Below, piece by piece: positions 5,832 to 13,490 of a stretch of DNA of 16,002 nucleotides. The translations under genes were made by a program, and so were the position numbers. The notes under the pieces are model-generated. The model made no database searches and was not told where the DNA came from. It saw nothing but the letters and a program-made list of their open reading frames with translations. Location of the stretch: the NCBI GenBank assembly GCA_041645075.1, contig JBAZQS010000019.1, positions 1 to 16,002 of the forward strand. Reading direction: 5' to 3'. Source of the DNA: JBAZQS01 sp041645075 (lineage in GTDB: Bacteria; Patescibacteriota; Patescibacteriia; 2-01-FULL-39-33). Each line of letters begins with the position of its first letter. The first letter of the stretch is position 1.

Positions 5832-7964
5832 TTATAGATCGATTATTTTTACAACATCGCCGGAAGTTAAATCAACCATAGTTATGCTATCGCTTTCTTG
5901 GTTGACAGTGTAAAGGTAACGCCGATCCAGCGAGGCAATAGCGTCAGTGATAAAATATCCTTTAAGATTAGTGGTTTTTGTTATCCACGCAGACCGAGCG
6001 AGATCGTAGGTATACATTGAATGCGCATCCCCCGAAATAATAAAAAGTTTATCTTTGGCAGGAGAAAGCGTCACGCCGCTAAGTCCAGTGGGAGACCAAC
6101 CGCGGATGTTTTGTGGTTCATAGAGGTCTATTAAATCTATAATACCAATCAGCTTGTCAGTATCCATATTAATTTTATAAACAGAAGTGAACCCTGTCAG
6201 ATAAAGGATTCTTTTTGTTTCGTCAAAATCAGCTTCAACAAAACCGGTCATACCGCGACGAGTTATGCCTACAAAAGGAATTTCTATTGTATTAATAATT
6301 TCAAGATTAGAGGCGTTAAATATTGTGATGGCGGCGTTCCCCTGCGTTGAACCACGAGAGACGTAAAGCTTTGAACCATCAGGAGAAACAATTACTTTAT
6401 CGCCATGAGGTTCGCGGGGCAGCTCTACGGATTTCAAAACAGACATATTTTTTGCGTCAAAAAAAATGAGTCGTCTCCCATTCATTGCTTCTCCATAATC
6501 AATTGTTACCATTTTGTCGCCAAAAAAGACAAAGGTCTTAGGGTTAAGATTACCACCGACGCGGTATTTTTTTATTATTTTACCAGTTTCAGCTTTTACG
6601 GTGTAAATATTGCCCTCGCCGCCAAAATAAAGTTTGCCCTGGTAAAACCCGTATGCCGAGTATGAAAAGGGCAATTGCATACTGGCTATTAGTTGACCAA
6701 ATGCCAAATCAAATTTATAAACTTTTCTTATTGGTCTATCTCCACCATAGGACTGGGAAACTATGTAGCCTATATTATTGTCGCCGCGAATTATGGCATA
6801 GGGTTTAATTTCTGATTTATTGAACTGCAATTTACCAATCTCTTTTCCGGTAGAAATCTCCACCTTCCGTATGAAATTATAGTCGCCTTCGGTCATATAC
6901 AAATAATTTGCGTCAACAGTGTCAAGGGCTATCGCTCGCTGGTCAGTTGAGGGTGATACGGGAATTTGACGGATAATCTTGCTGGTTAAAATGTCCCACT
7001 CTTGGATAGTTAGTTTTTGAGGAGCGCTGCCGCCAGCCCAAAATCCTGCAATATATATTTTGTCCGTTTTTTTGCTAACAGCAAAATCAGCAACGCCGTT
7101 CTCTATAGGCGCGGAGGTTGAAACTTGAAAAGTATTCAGATCAAAAACAATTAAATTTCCGATCCCTCTTTCTCCTGATTGACCCGCCATCTGCATCCAC
7201 CCAAAATAGGCAAATGTTTCATTCGAATTGATAACAAGTCGGCGCGCGAAGGTATCGGGCGGCAAGACATCATTTACCAACTTAGAAGAACGCACGACAG
7301 TATTATTAGAAATATTAAAGGTAAAGAAAGTTGGCTGGAGAACATTGCTCCCTATGTTTATCAACTTTCCTGCGACATATAACAGATTTGGATTACTGGG
7401 AGAAGGAACCACAGGACCGAAAATCACATTTGGTACAAAAACATACTGATAAGAATTATCCGAAGTATTAACGATATACAATCCGTTTTCACCAGGCATG
7501 TAAACCTTGCTTCCGTCTCGCGATACAGCGGGGACCGCTGCGTGTAGGGGCTTTATTGGAAGCACTTTTTCGACGCGTCTGGTTTCTGTATTGACCACCA
7601 TTACATTCCCAGCTCCTTCATTAGCGACATAAAGTTTTTTTCCATCAGGTGTCAAGACGGCGGCATTTGAAAAAAGCATACTGCCTGCGGCTGATACGTC
7701 TATTGAATCCTTAACGGTAAATGTTGATAAATCTACCACCAGTAATGCGTCATCCAAATTAAACGGGATGTAAGCAGTTTTCCCATCTGAAGAAATTGCT
7801 AATCCAAGAGTGCCTGGCGCCCAGCCGGGAAAGTATTTTTCTGTTGAGGGTGTTGATGTTGGTATGGCAACCCATTTTGTTTTTATTTCCTTATACCAAT
7901 ACACCCCTCCGGCTGCTCCCAGAACAACCAAAATTATTAAACCAATTAGAATTTTTGTTTTCAT
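5832..7964 (-). CDS. Membrane-anchored YVTN-type beta-propeller protein
   Basis: This encodes 710 residues of unknown function. It begins MKTKILIGLI, with a membrane segment at about residues 5-23, then a short linker rich in T, S and P (about 34-43). The rest is made of YVTN-family blades: ISSDGKTAYIPF, LTPDGKKLYVANEGAGNVMVV, VSRDGSKVYMPG, VSPDGSKLYVSRG, LDRRYLYTVNQESDSITMV and others. The length suits two propellers in series. The N-terminal 12 residues are nearly identical to those of the next gene, although the propeller bodies differ, suggesting duplication or exchange of the anchor. The start lies 14 bases after the stop of the upstream membrane protein gene, with no Shine-Dalgarno. Proteins of this type often bind other molecules at the cell surface; the ligand cannot be read from the sequence. 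Confidence 0.85.
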   Translation of the reverse strand: MKTKILIGLIILVVLGAAGGVYWYKEIKTKWVAIPTSTPSTEKYFPGWAPGTLGLAISSDGKTAYIPFNLDDALLVVDLSTFTVKDSIDVSAAGSMLFSNAAVLTPDGKKLYVANEGAGNVMVVNTETRRVEKVLPIKPLHAAVPAVSRDGSKVYMPGENGLYIVNTSDNSYQYVFVPNVIFGPVVPSPSNPNLLYVAGKLINIGSNVLQPTFFTFNISNNTVVRSSKLVNDVLPPDTFARRLVINSNETFAYFGWMQMAGQSGERGIGNLIVFDLNTFQVSTSAPIENGVADFAVSKKTDKIYIAGFWAGGSAPQKLTIQEWDILTSKIIRQIPVSPSTDQRAIALDTVDANYLYMTEGDYNFIRKVEISTGKEIGKLQFNKSEIKPYAIIRGDNNIGYIVSQSYGGDRPIRKVYKFDLAFGQLIASMQLPFSYSAYGFYQGKLYFGGEGNIYTVKAETGKIIKKYRVGGNLNPKTFVFFGDKMVTIDYGEAMNGRRLIFFDAKNMSVLKSVELPREPHGDKVIVSPDGSKLYVSRGSTQGNAAITIFNASNLEIINTIEIPFVGITRRGMTGFVEADFDETKRILYLTGFTSVYKINMDTDKLIGIIDLIDLYEPQNIRGWSPTGLSGVTLSPAKDKLFIISGDAHSMYTYDLARSAWITKTTNLKGYFITDAIASLDRRYLYTVNQESDSITMVDLTSGDVVKIIDL

Positions 7965-7978
7965 ATTTTTCTAATCGA

Positions 7979-8692
7979 CTAATTCAGTTTAGCGACCGTC
8001 TCAAGTTTTTTGCCCTTAAAAAGCAACCACAATGCGCCTACTAAAATTACCAGTTCAGACCAGAAATCCAACTGAAACCAATATTGGCTAAGCAGTTCTA
8101 ATCTGGTAAATCTGGAATAATATCCCCCAGTCGGGTCTGTATTAGAGATTAAAAATGAGAAATGTCCAAGCATCAAAAACGCCGTAAATATCACGGCGCC
8201 GATTAGTATAAACTTATAGCTTTTTGACGTTTGTGGGGTTGACTTTGTCAAAAACAGGATTCCAAACAATAAAGCCAAAACTGTCGTATCTGTAAAATGA
8301 ACATTAAGAAAGTCCCATAAAAGTTGTGGCCAAACATGAATATTGCCGGTTCCGAGAGGAAGTTCAAAATTCATCATCCTAAAGACAGAATAATCCTGTT
8401 TGTATGGCAGCCAAATCTCCTGGACAACAATCATTGTCAGTATAATCAAAAAAAGGAAACCTCCCGCTAGAACCCATTTCCAATTCGTGTCTCTTTTAAG
8501 ATTCAAACTTGGCCTGAATATCTCGTATGCCAAGCCGACAAGGATAACAAGAAAGCCGATCCAGGGAGGGCCGTAACTTATCGACGGAACATCTCCCAAG
8601 TTTATTTTTGTCCAGGTGGGCATCCAGAGCAACAAAAACAAAACTATTGCGAAGAAAATAAACGCAAAGATACGATTTAAGACGTTGCTCAT
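7979..8692 (-). CDS. Six-helix membrane protein of unknown family
   Basis: I do not recognise this 237-residue protein. Hydrophobic segments are at about residues 7-26, 42-59, 72-94, 135-149, 158-182 and 210-227. Between segments 3 and 4 lies a loop of about 40 residues with aromatic and charged residues (PYKQDYSVFRMMNFELPLG, about 96-114), and another loop, about 183-209, is rich in tyrosine (TGGYYSRF). No transporter or enzyme signature is seen. It is the first gene of a compact cluster with the two propeller genes (14-base and 0-base gaps). It may therefore be their membrane partner, but that is inference. An extended -10 promoter sits right before its ATG, so the message is probably leaderless. 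Confidence 0.75.
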   Translation of the reverse strand: MSNVLNRIFAFIFFAIVLFLLLWMPTWTKINLGDVPSISYGPPWIGFLVILVGLAYEIFRPSLNLKRDTNWKWVLAGGFLFLIILTMIVVQEIWLPYKQDYSVFRMMNFELPLGTGNIHVWPQLLWDFLNVHFTDTTVLALLFGILFLTKSTPQTSKSYKFILIGAVIFTAFLMLGHFSFLISNTDPTGGYYSRFTRLELLSQYWFQLDFWSELVILVGALWLLFKGKKLETVAKLN

Positions 8693-8699
8693 ATTTTTA

Positions 8700-8708
8700 A
8701 TTATACCA
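8700..8708 (-). promoter_or_regulatory. Extended -10 promoter of the propeller cluster
   Basis: The minus strand reads TGGTATAAT. The -10 (8700-8705) ends 7 bases before the A of the ATG at 8692, so transcription should start on or next to the start codon. No good -35 is visible, consistent with a TGn extended -10. Confidence 0.55.
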
Positions 8709-8732
8709 AAAAATCTCTTTACTTCGTTTTTG

Positions 8733-8751
8733 CCCGCCCGAGCGAGGCGGG
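8733..8751. repeat. GC-rich hairpin after tRNA-Gln
   Basis: The stem CCCGCC/GGCGGG has a 7-base loop and lies between tRNA-Gln and the promoter of the membrane protein gene. There is no T run on the minus strand, so it is a poor classical terminator. The sequence resembles the GGGCGGGC repeats elsewhere in the window. Confidence 0.5.
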
Positions 8752-8769
8752 AAACGCAAACTTTACAAA

Positions 8770-8840
8770 CTGCGGGACCTGGACTCGAACCAGAATACCA
8801 TCCTCCAGAGGGATGTGTCCTACCATTAGACGATCCCGCA
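8770..8840 (-). tRNA. tRNA-Gln (anticodon CTG)
   Basis: The minus strand folds into a full cloverleaf. The acceptor stem is TGCGGGA/TCCCGCA with discriminator G, the D-arm is GTCTAATGGTAGGAC, and the anticodon stem is CATCC/GGATG with loop CTCTGGA (anticodon CTG). The variable loop is GTAT and the T-arm TCTGG/CCAGG. The weak U1-A72 pair and G73 are known glutaminyl identity features and support the call. CCA is not encoded. A TTG-decoding tRNA-Gln, needed for CAA codons, must lie elsewhere. Confidence 0.95.
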
Positions 8841-8847
8841 ATATTTT

Positions 8848-8869
8848 AAAAAGCACCGCGGCGCTTTTT
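8848..8869 (-). terminator. Terminator between dnaX and tRNA-Gln
   Basis: The stem AAAAAGC / GCTTTTT is extended by inner pairs with one mismatch around loop CGCG. On the minus strand it ends in TTTTTAAAAT. It lies 48 bases past the dnaX stop and 8 bases before tRNA-Gln. Confidence 0.6.
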
Positions 8870-8871
8870 AT

Positions 8872-8900
8872 AAAATACCAAAAAATTTGCCAAAAATCAA
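8872..8900 (-). promoter_or_regulatory. Possible promoter of tRNA-Gln
   Basis: TTGATT (8895-8900), 17 bases, TATTTT (8872-8877) on the minus strand. The -35 hexamer is the same as that proposed for tRNA-Val. The predicted start falls at the edge of the dnaX terminator hairpin, so the two signals overlap. Confidence 0.4.
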
Positions 8901-8917
8901 CTTTGCCCCCCGTGTCG

Positions 8918-10660
8918 TTAAAACATATTAATCACATCCTGAACCACGTCTTTGCCAATAACCGATTTTATTTCCAAAGCCCCGGTTAATTTTTTCTCAA
9001 CCACTTCTTCAGTTTTTATTAATGGTTCTACATCTTCTTTGACCACACCCATCACCGACACGTCGGCTTTAAGAATATTAGAAATAATATCATTAATCAC
9101 GCTTTTATTCTTAATCTCTTCAAGGCGGGATTTATAAAAATTACTCTTAACGCCGATTTCCAAAATATTGCCCCTGACTTTGAGCGGCTGGCTGATTTTT
9201 AAAAGCGCCGATAGAGTATAATTTTTTTCCAAAATGGCGTCAATAATCGCTTGCCAATTGGCCATTACCGCCTCAAGCTGGAAAAAGCTGTTTGGCTTTA
9301 ATTTATCTGATTTGGCCAGCAGGTCAATTTTAATGCCGTCGTCCGGCCCGTCAATAATCTTTTCCTCGTTGCCGAAATTATTTAAGGGCGTTTCTTCTTG
9401 ATGGCTTTTTCTTGGATTAAGATGTGATAATTTTTCCTTAATTTTCTCTTTTATTTTTTTGGTTTCGCTTTCCGAATCGCCCGAGACGCCCGAACCGCCC
9501 GGCGGCGGCACAAAATCATCTTCTTTTTTGCAGACCACGTCTTCGCTGATTTGAATCACGGCGACCTCAAGGGGCAATTGCTGGATAACGGCCGATTTCA
9601 TCTCCTGGGATTTTTCGGCCATTAACTCAATAATGGACAAAAGTTTGTCATAACTGAATCTTTCCGCCAGCCGCTTGGCCGATTTTTCGCTTTCCTCGTC
9701 AAGCTCAACGCCGAAATCGCTTAAATTATCATTTACTTTAACTAATAAAATTTTTCTCAAATATTCCAATAGGGTCTCGGTAAAAATCTGCAAATCAACG
9801 CCATCCTCAACCAATCTGTTTATCAATTCAATGGCGGCCGTGGTATTTTTTTCGGCTAAAAAATTTAAAAAATTAATAATCGCGTTAAAATCAGAGCGGG
9901 GCAAGACCAATTCGGCCTGATCCCGCGTAATATCATCACCCAAGGTTAATATCTTGCCCAATAAACTTTCGGCGTCGCGGACACAACCCTCGCTATGAAG
10001 GACAATATTTTTTAAAACCTCGGTTTCCACTTTTTTGCCCTCCAATTTGATGATGCGCTCCAATCTTTCCAGCATATCCTTGGCCGAGACCTTTTTCAAA
10101 TCAAATCTCTGACAACGGGAAATTATGGTCTGAGGCAATTTATGGACTTCGGTGGTGCACAAGATAAAAATAGTGTGTTTGGGCGGCTCCTCAAGGGTCT
10201 TTAACAAAGCATTGAAGGCGGATAGGGAAAGCATATGCACCTCATCTATAATAAAAACCTTATATTTGCTACTGGTCGGCGTAAAGCGGGAATTTTCAAT
10301 GATATTTTCGCGGACATTGTCCACGCCCGTATGGGAAGCGGCGTCAATTTCAATAATATCAATACTGCGATTGCCCATGATATCAAGACAGGATGAGCAC
10401 TGATTGCACGGCTCGCTTTCGCCCGCCTGCGCCGGCCGGCCGGCTTCGGCGGGCAGGCCCTCTTTTCTATTTAAACAATTAATAGATTTGGCAAATAGGC
10501 GGGCCAGAGTGGTCTTGCCCAAGCCGCGCGGGCCGCAAAAAAGATAAGCGTGGCCGATTTCGCCCCGCTCTATCTCGTGCTGTAAGGTGATTTTTATGTG
10601 GTTTTGGCCGATGACTTCGGCAAAAATCTGCGGCCGATATTTTCGGTATAAAGTCGCCAT
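8918..10660 (-). CDS. dnaX: DNA polymerase III subunit gamma/tau
   Basis: This is the clamp-loader ATPase that loads the sliding clamp and, as tau, links polymerase and helicase. The start MATLYRKYRPQ (10658-10660) is the family start; an in-frame ATG 36 bases further upstream would add 12 unrelated residues. Visible are Walker A GPRGLGKT (43-50), zinc-binding cysteines C62, C85, C88 and C91, Walker B VFIIDEVH (135-142) and the arginine-finger motif SRCQRF (181-186). Domain III follows to about 375. A linker of about 80 residues (VPPPGGSGVSGDSESE) leads to a C-terminal domain. A 13-residue palindrome-encoded insertion (68-80) separates the first zinc cysteine from the rest. An A7 run at codons 401-403 could produce a shorter gamma form. 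It has its own promoter and terminator. Confidence 0.95.
   Translation of the reverse strand: MATLYRKYRPQIFAEVIGQNHIKITLQHEIERGEIGHAYLFCGPRGLGKTTLARLFAKSINCLNRKEGLPAEAGRPAQAGESEPCNQCSSCLDIMGNRSIDIIEIDAASHTGVDNVRENIIENSRFTPTSSKYKVFIIDEVHMLSLSAFNALLKTLEEPPKHTIFILCTTEVHKLPQTIISRCQRFDLKKVSAKDMLERLERIIKLEGKKVETEVLKNIVLHSEGCVRDAESLLGKILTLGDDITRDQAELVLPRSDFNAIINFLNFLAEKNTTAAIELINRLVEDGVDLQIFTETLLEYLRKILLVKVNDNLSDFGVELDEESEKSAKRLAERFSYDKLLSIIELMAEKSQEMKSAVIQQLPLEVAVIQISEDVVCKKEDDFVPPPGGSGVSGDSESETKKIKEKIKEKLSHLNPRKSHQEETPLNNFGNEEKIIDGPDDGIKIDLLAKSDKLKPNSFFQLEAVMANWQAIIDAILEKNYTLSALLKISQPLKVRGNILEIGVKSNFYKSRLEEIKNKSVINDIISNILKADVSVMGVVKEDVEPLIKTEEVVEKKLTGALEIKSVIGKDVVQDVINMF
9454..9460 (-). promoter_or_regulatory. 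dnaX: A7 slippery run in dnaX
   Basis: On the coding strand seven A residues span codons 401-402 and the first base of 403 (AAA AAA ATA). Loss of one A gives an immediate TAA. Gain of one A, or a -1 shift, gives a TAA five codons after the shifted AAT codon begins. Either would make a gamma-like product of about 402-408 residues. In E. coli and Thermus gamma arises by frameshift or slippage at A-rich sites in dnaX. No flanking stimulator was identified. Confidence 0.35.
10421..10459 (-). repeat. In-frame palindromic insert in dnaX
   Basis: Positions 10421-10454 form an imperfect palindrome with arms of about 15 bases (ends GCCCGCC/GGCGGGC, centre CCGGCCGGCCGG). The segment of 39 bases encodes GLPAEAGRPAQAG between zinc cysteines C62 and C85, and leaves the frame intact. 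Confidence 0.65.
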
Positions 10661-10681
10661 AATAATATAAGAGATGTTTGA

Positions 10682-10710
10682 ATTATAGCCCAGCAAACGG
10701 TTTCAGGCAA
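10682..10710 (-). promoter_or_regulatory. Promoter of dnaX
   Basis: TTGCCT (10705-10710), exactly 17 bases, TATAAT (10682-10687) on the minus strand. The predicted leader is only about 15 bases and lacks a Shine-Dalgarno sequence. It sits directly after the terminator of the ATPase gene. Confidence 0.7.
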
Positions 10711-10713
10711 GAT

Positions 10714-10755
10714 TAAAAAAGTCCCGATCCCCCACTTTTAAAAAGTGGGGGACGG
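10714..10755 (-). terminator. Rho-independent terminator after the TraG-like ATPase gene
   Basis: A long stem (CCCCCACTTTT paired with AAAAGTGGGGG, extended by CCCG/CGGG with a one-base bulge) is followed on the minus strand by TTTTTT at 10715-10720. It insulates dnaX from the upstream gene pair. Confidence 0.85.
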
Positions 10756-10779
10756 GCTGGTTTTAAAAAATTTACTATC

Positions 10780-10908
10780 GTCATTGCGAGAAGTCCGGTA
10801 CGCCGGACGATCCTTCCCCCTCGGGTACTCGGGGTCGGGATAAACTCCGCAATCTAAATGGTAATTTATTAGATTGCTTCGTTGGCGAGTACGCCTCCTC
10901 GCAATGAC
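10780..10908. repeat. GTCATTGCGAG palindromic repeat element
   Basis: Perfect 11-bp terminal inverted repeats GTCATTGCGAG (10780-10790) and CTCGCAATGAC (10898-10908) enclose nested hairpins: GTCCGG/CCGGAC, a C-rich/G-rich pair near 10815-10833, and GCAATCTAA/TTAGATTGC. Repeats with this signature are known in many unrelated bacterial genomes. The element ends four bases from the stop codon of the ATPase gene and carries no gene. Confidence 0.8.
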
Positions 10909-10912
10909 AAAT

Positions 10913-13486
10913 TCAAAATTGGGCGGGTGGCGTAGGTGATGACACGGGCGGCGGCGTGGCGACCGGGCGGCCCAAGGCGCCGATTTTGCTTCGGTCAATA
11001 ATTTCCCTGATAACAACGTCCCGATTCCGGCCGTATTTAGCGCGGGAATATTCCTTGATTAAAGAGGCAATTTCTTTATCAGGATTGTCCGGCAAAGGAA
11101 AACAATGCATATTAAAAGTGTCGGCGGCCGTATTATCAATAAGCAAACGGACATAAGCGTTGAATTTTTCCACATTTAATAAATCGTATTCGTTAACTTT
11201 TGGCGCCAGTTGCTTGGCCATCACCTCGGCATCGTCCACGCCAATTCTAAAGCAAATAATATTGCCCACATTGCCGAAAACCGCGTCCTTGACCCGCGAG
11301 TCATTATTTTGAATTAGTTGGGCGATATACTGGTGTCCCATGATTAAATTTAATTTGTATTTTCTGGCTTCGGCTAAAATCGTGGAAACGCTGTCCGTAA
11401 TATAATTTTGAAATTCGTCAATATACAAATAAAAATCTTTTCTTTGCTCTTCGGGCATATCGGCTCGCGCCATGGCCGCCATCTGCAATTTGGACACGGC
11501 AATCAAACCCAAAAGATTGCTGTTCATTTCGCCCATTTTGCCTTTTGACAAATTAAGCAATAATATCTTGCCTTCGTCCATTATCTTCCGGAAATTTATG
11601 CCTGATTTGGGCTGGCCGATGATATTCCGCATCATTTCGTTTTCCACAAACCGGCCCGTTTTGGAAACCACATAAGAAATCATGTCGGCGCCGGTTGAGC
11701 CCCTTTGCGAAGCCGGATATTCCCTTTCCCAAAAATCTTTGACTAAAATATCAGAAACGTGCTTTAATTTTTCCCGGCGGTAATCAATGTCCGTGAACAT
11801 TCTGGCCAATTCAACCAAGGTGCCCGGATTTTCTTTATCAGCCATTAAAGCCAAAAGCGCGTTCCTCATATAATGCTCAAACATGGGGCCGGCCATGGCC
11901 GGGTCGGGCAATAATTTATAAAAAATCGTAATCATTTCGCCCACGGCAAAATCCATTTCGTGCTGACTGCTCGCTTCCAGCATATTTAAGCCGATCGGCC
12001 GGTCCACATCCGAGGGGTCAAAATAAACAATGTCTTCAACGCGCTCTTTGGGTATATACGGCATGATATAATCATCTATTAAAGAACCGTGCGGGTCCAC
12101 CACGCAAACGCCCTTGCCGTTTTTTATATCTTGAATGGCTAGGTCGGCCTGAAAAACCGATTTGCCCGTGCCGGTCATTCCGATGATATACATATGCCTT
12201 TGCCGATCACCATTTTTAATGCGAATCAATGTTTGCCGGCCGCGATATAAATTTTCTCCCAGTATCAGCCCGGCCGTCGGCAGATTGATTGGCGGCGTCA
12301 ATTTTCTGGCCTGAAGCCATCTGATATTAGGCACCTCGGTCGGGATTAACGGCAAGTGCCACAAAGACGCCATTTCTTCGGTATTTAAAACCAGGCCTAA
12401 TTTTTCGTCAAAATTCCGATAAATAAAATCATTGATTAATTTTTTGCCCGTGCCTTTAATGACCGCCTTAAAACCATTGGCATATTCATAATTAGAATAT
12501 TGGGCGAATGACTGGGCAATCTGGCGCACTATATCTTTGGCCGCGGCTTCGGTGGGACCGAAAGTAATCAGCCGAATATTGACATCCAGTCCCGCCTTAG
12601 CCGCCTTTTCCTCAATGGCTTTAGCGGTTTGTTCCTCCATGGCAGTCAAGTGATATATTTCCTTTTCTTTATCCGGCTTATTTTTTTGGGGCGCGCTAAA
12701 CCAATCGGCGGGCTTGCCTAAAGCGCCAATTAGGCCGGCCGAATCGCTTTTAATCGCCTGCTTCAGGCTCTTGCCTTGATGCATTTGCGAAGCGACTTTT
12801 ACTCCCCCTTGGCGCCACTTGGCTCTGGCCGAGCGCATCACAAATTGAATCGCGACCGTATGGCCCGGAGGCAATTTTGACAAGGTGCTTAACGTGGCTG
12901 TGAGCGGGTCGGCTTCCATATTTTTATAAGTCAAGAGGGGAAACATTTTTTCCTTGACCAATTTCAAATAGCCGCCGGCCACATAACCCACGGCGCCAAA
13001 AATATTATAATCCTCCACTTCCTCTATCAAACAATGGGGATATGACGACAAAAACTGCTGCTGAATATGGTCGCAAAGATACTGGGGCACGGCGATATAA
13101 AAAGTAATCAGGCCGTCGCTTCCCACCACCATCTCAAAAGACCAGGAATCATAACGGCCGAACAGCCAGGTCTTAAAGCCCTTGTGCGCCCGCAGTCCGC
13201 CTAAAGTCGCATAAAAACTTTCAACCTTAGCGATTAATTCATGGATATCGGTTTTCTCGCTTTCCTTGCCTTCATAAATTTTCGGTATGGTGAGGATAAA
13301 AATCTTTTTTTGAAAAATACCGGGCGAAATCATGCCCGAGCGAAAAATTTTCCTTAAAATCAAAAGGATAACAAAAATCACGGCTATGACCGCAAAAATA
13401 ATTACCGCCAGCCAAATTATTTGAACAAAAAAACCATTAGACACGTCAATCTCTACGCCGTTAGATTGGGGAAAGCCGAAATCCAT
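10913..13486 (-). CDS. VirD4/TraG-like (HerA/FtsK superfamily) membrane ATPase
   Basis: This encodes 857 residues. One N-terminal membrane helix covers about residues 21-46. A large non-ATPase region (about 60-400) of unassigned fold follows. The ATPase core has Walker A GMTGTGKS (436-443), a VVDPHGS strand (462-468) typical of type IV coupling proteins, Walker B FYLYIDEF (685-692) and a GHQY sensor-like motif (717-720). The C-terminal tail is proline-rich. Relatives pump DNA or proteins through membranes using a hexameric motor. No relaxase, VirB-type channel gene or pilus gene is visible here, so conjugation cannot be claimed; DNA transfer, uptake or protein export are all possible. It lies 4 bases after the 172-residue gene and is probably translationally coupled to it. 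A repeat and a strong terminator follow. Confidence 0.85.
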   Translation of the reverse strand: MDFGFPQSNGVEIDVSNGFFVQIIWLAVIIFAVIAVIFVILLILRKIFRSGMISPGIFQKKIFILTIPKIYEGKESEKTDIHELIAKVESFYATLGGLRAHKGFKTWLFGRYDSWSFEMVVGSDGLITFYIAVPQYLCDHIQQQFLSSYPHCLIEEVEDYNIFGAVGYVAGGYLKLVKEKMFPLLTYKNMEADPLTATLSTLSKLPPGHTVAIQFVMRSARAKWRQGGVKVASQMHQGKSLKQAIKSDSAGLIGALGKPADWFSAPQKNKPDKEKEIYHLTAMEEQTAKAIEEKAAKAGLDVNIRLITFGPTEAAAKDIVRQIAQSFAQYSNYEYANGFKAVIKGTGKKLINDFIYRNFDEKLGLVLNTEEMASLWHLPLIPTEVPNIRWLQARKLTPPINLPTAGLILGENLYRGRQTLIRIKNGDRQRHMYIIGMTGTGKSVFQADLAIQDIKNGKGVCVVDPHGSLIDDYIMPYIPKERVEDIVYFDPSDVDRPIGLNMLEASSQHEMDFAVGEMITIFYKLLPDPAMAGPMFEHYMRNALLALMADKENPGTLVELARMFTDIDYRREKLKHVSDILVKDFWEREYPASQRGSTGADMISYVVSKTGRFVENEMMRNIIGQPKSGINFRKIMDEGKILLLNLSKGKMGEMNSNLLGLIAVSKLQMAAMARADMPEEQRKDFYLYIDEFQNYITDSVSTILAEARKYKLNLIMGHQYIAQLIQNNDSRVKDAVFGNVGNIICFRIGVDDAEVMAKQLAPKVNEYDLLNVEKFNAYVRLLIDNTAADTFNMHCFPLPDNPDKEIASLIKEYSRAKYGRNRDVVIREIIDRSKIGALGRPVATPPPVSSPTPPAQF

Positions 13487-13490
13487 ATAT

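Noticed and set aside
10661..10696. Longer dnaX start adding 12 residues
   Set aside because: The DnaX family starts at MATLYRKYRPQ-like sequence, and the upstream ATG would lie at or before the predicted transcription start.
10738..11016. Minus-strand open frame of 92 codons at the end of the ATPase gene
   Set aside because: It overlaps the ATPase in another frame and continues through the GTCATTGCGAG repeat; VIARRRTRQRSN is typical of that repeat when translated.
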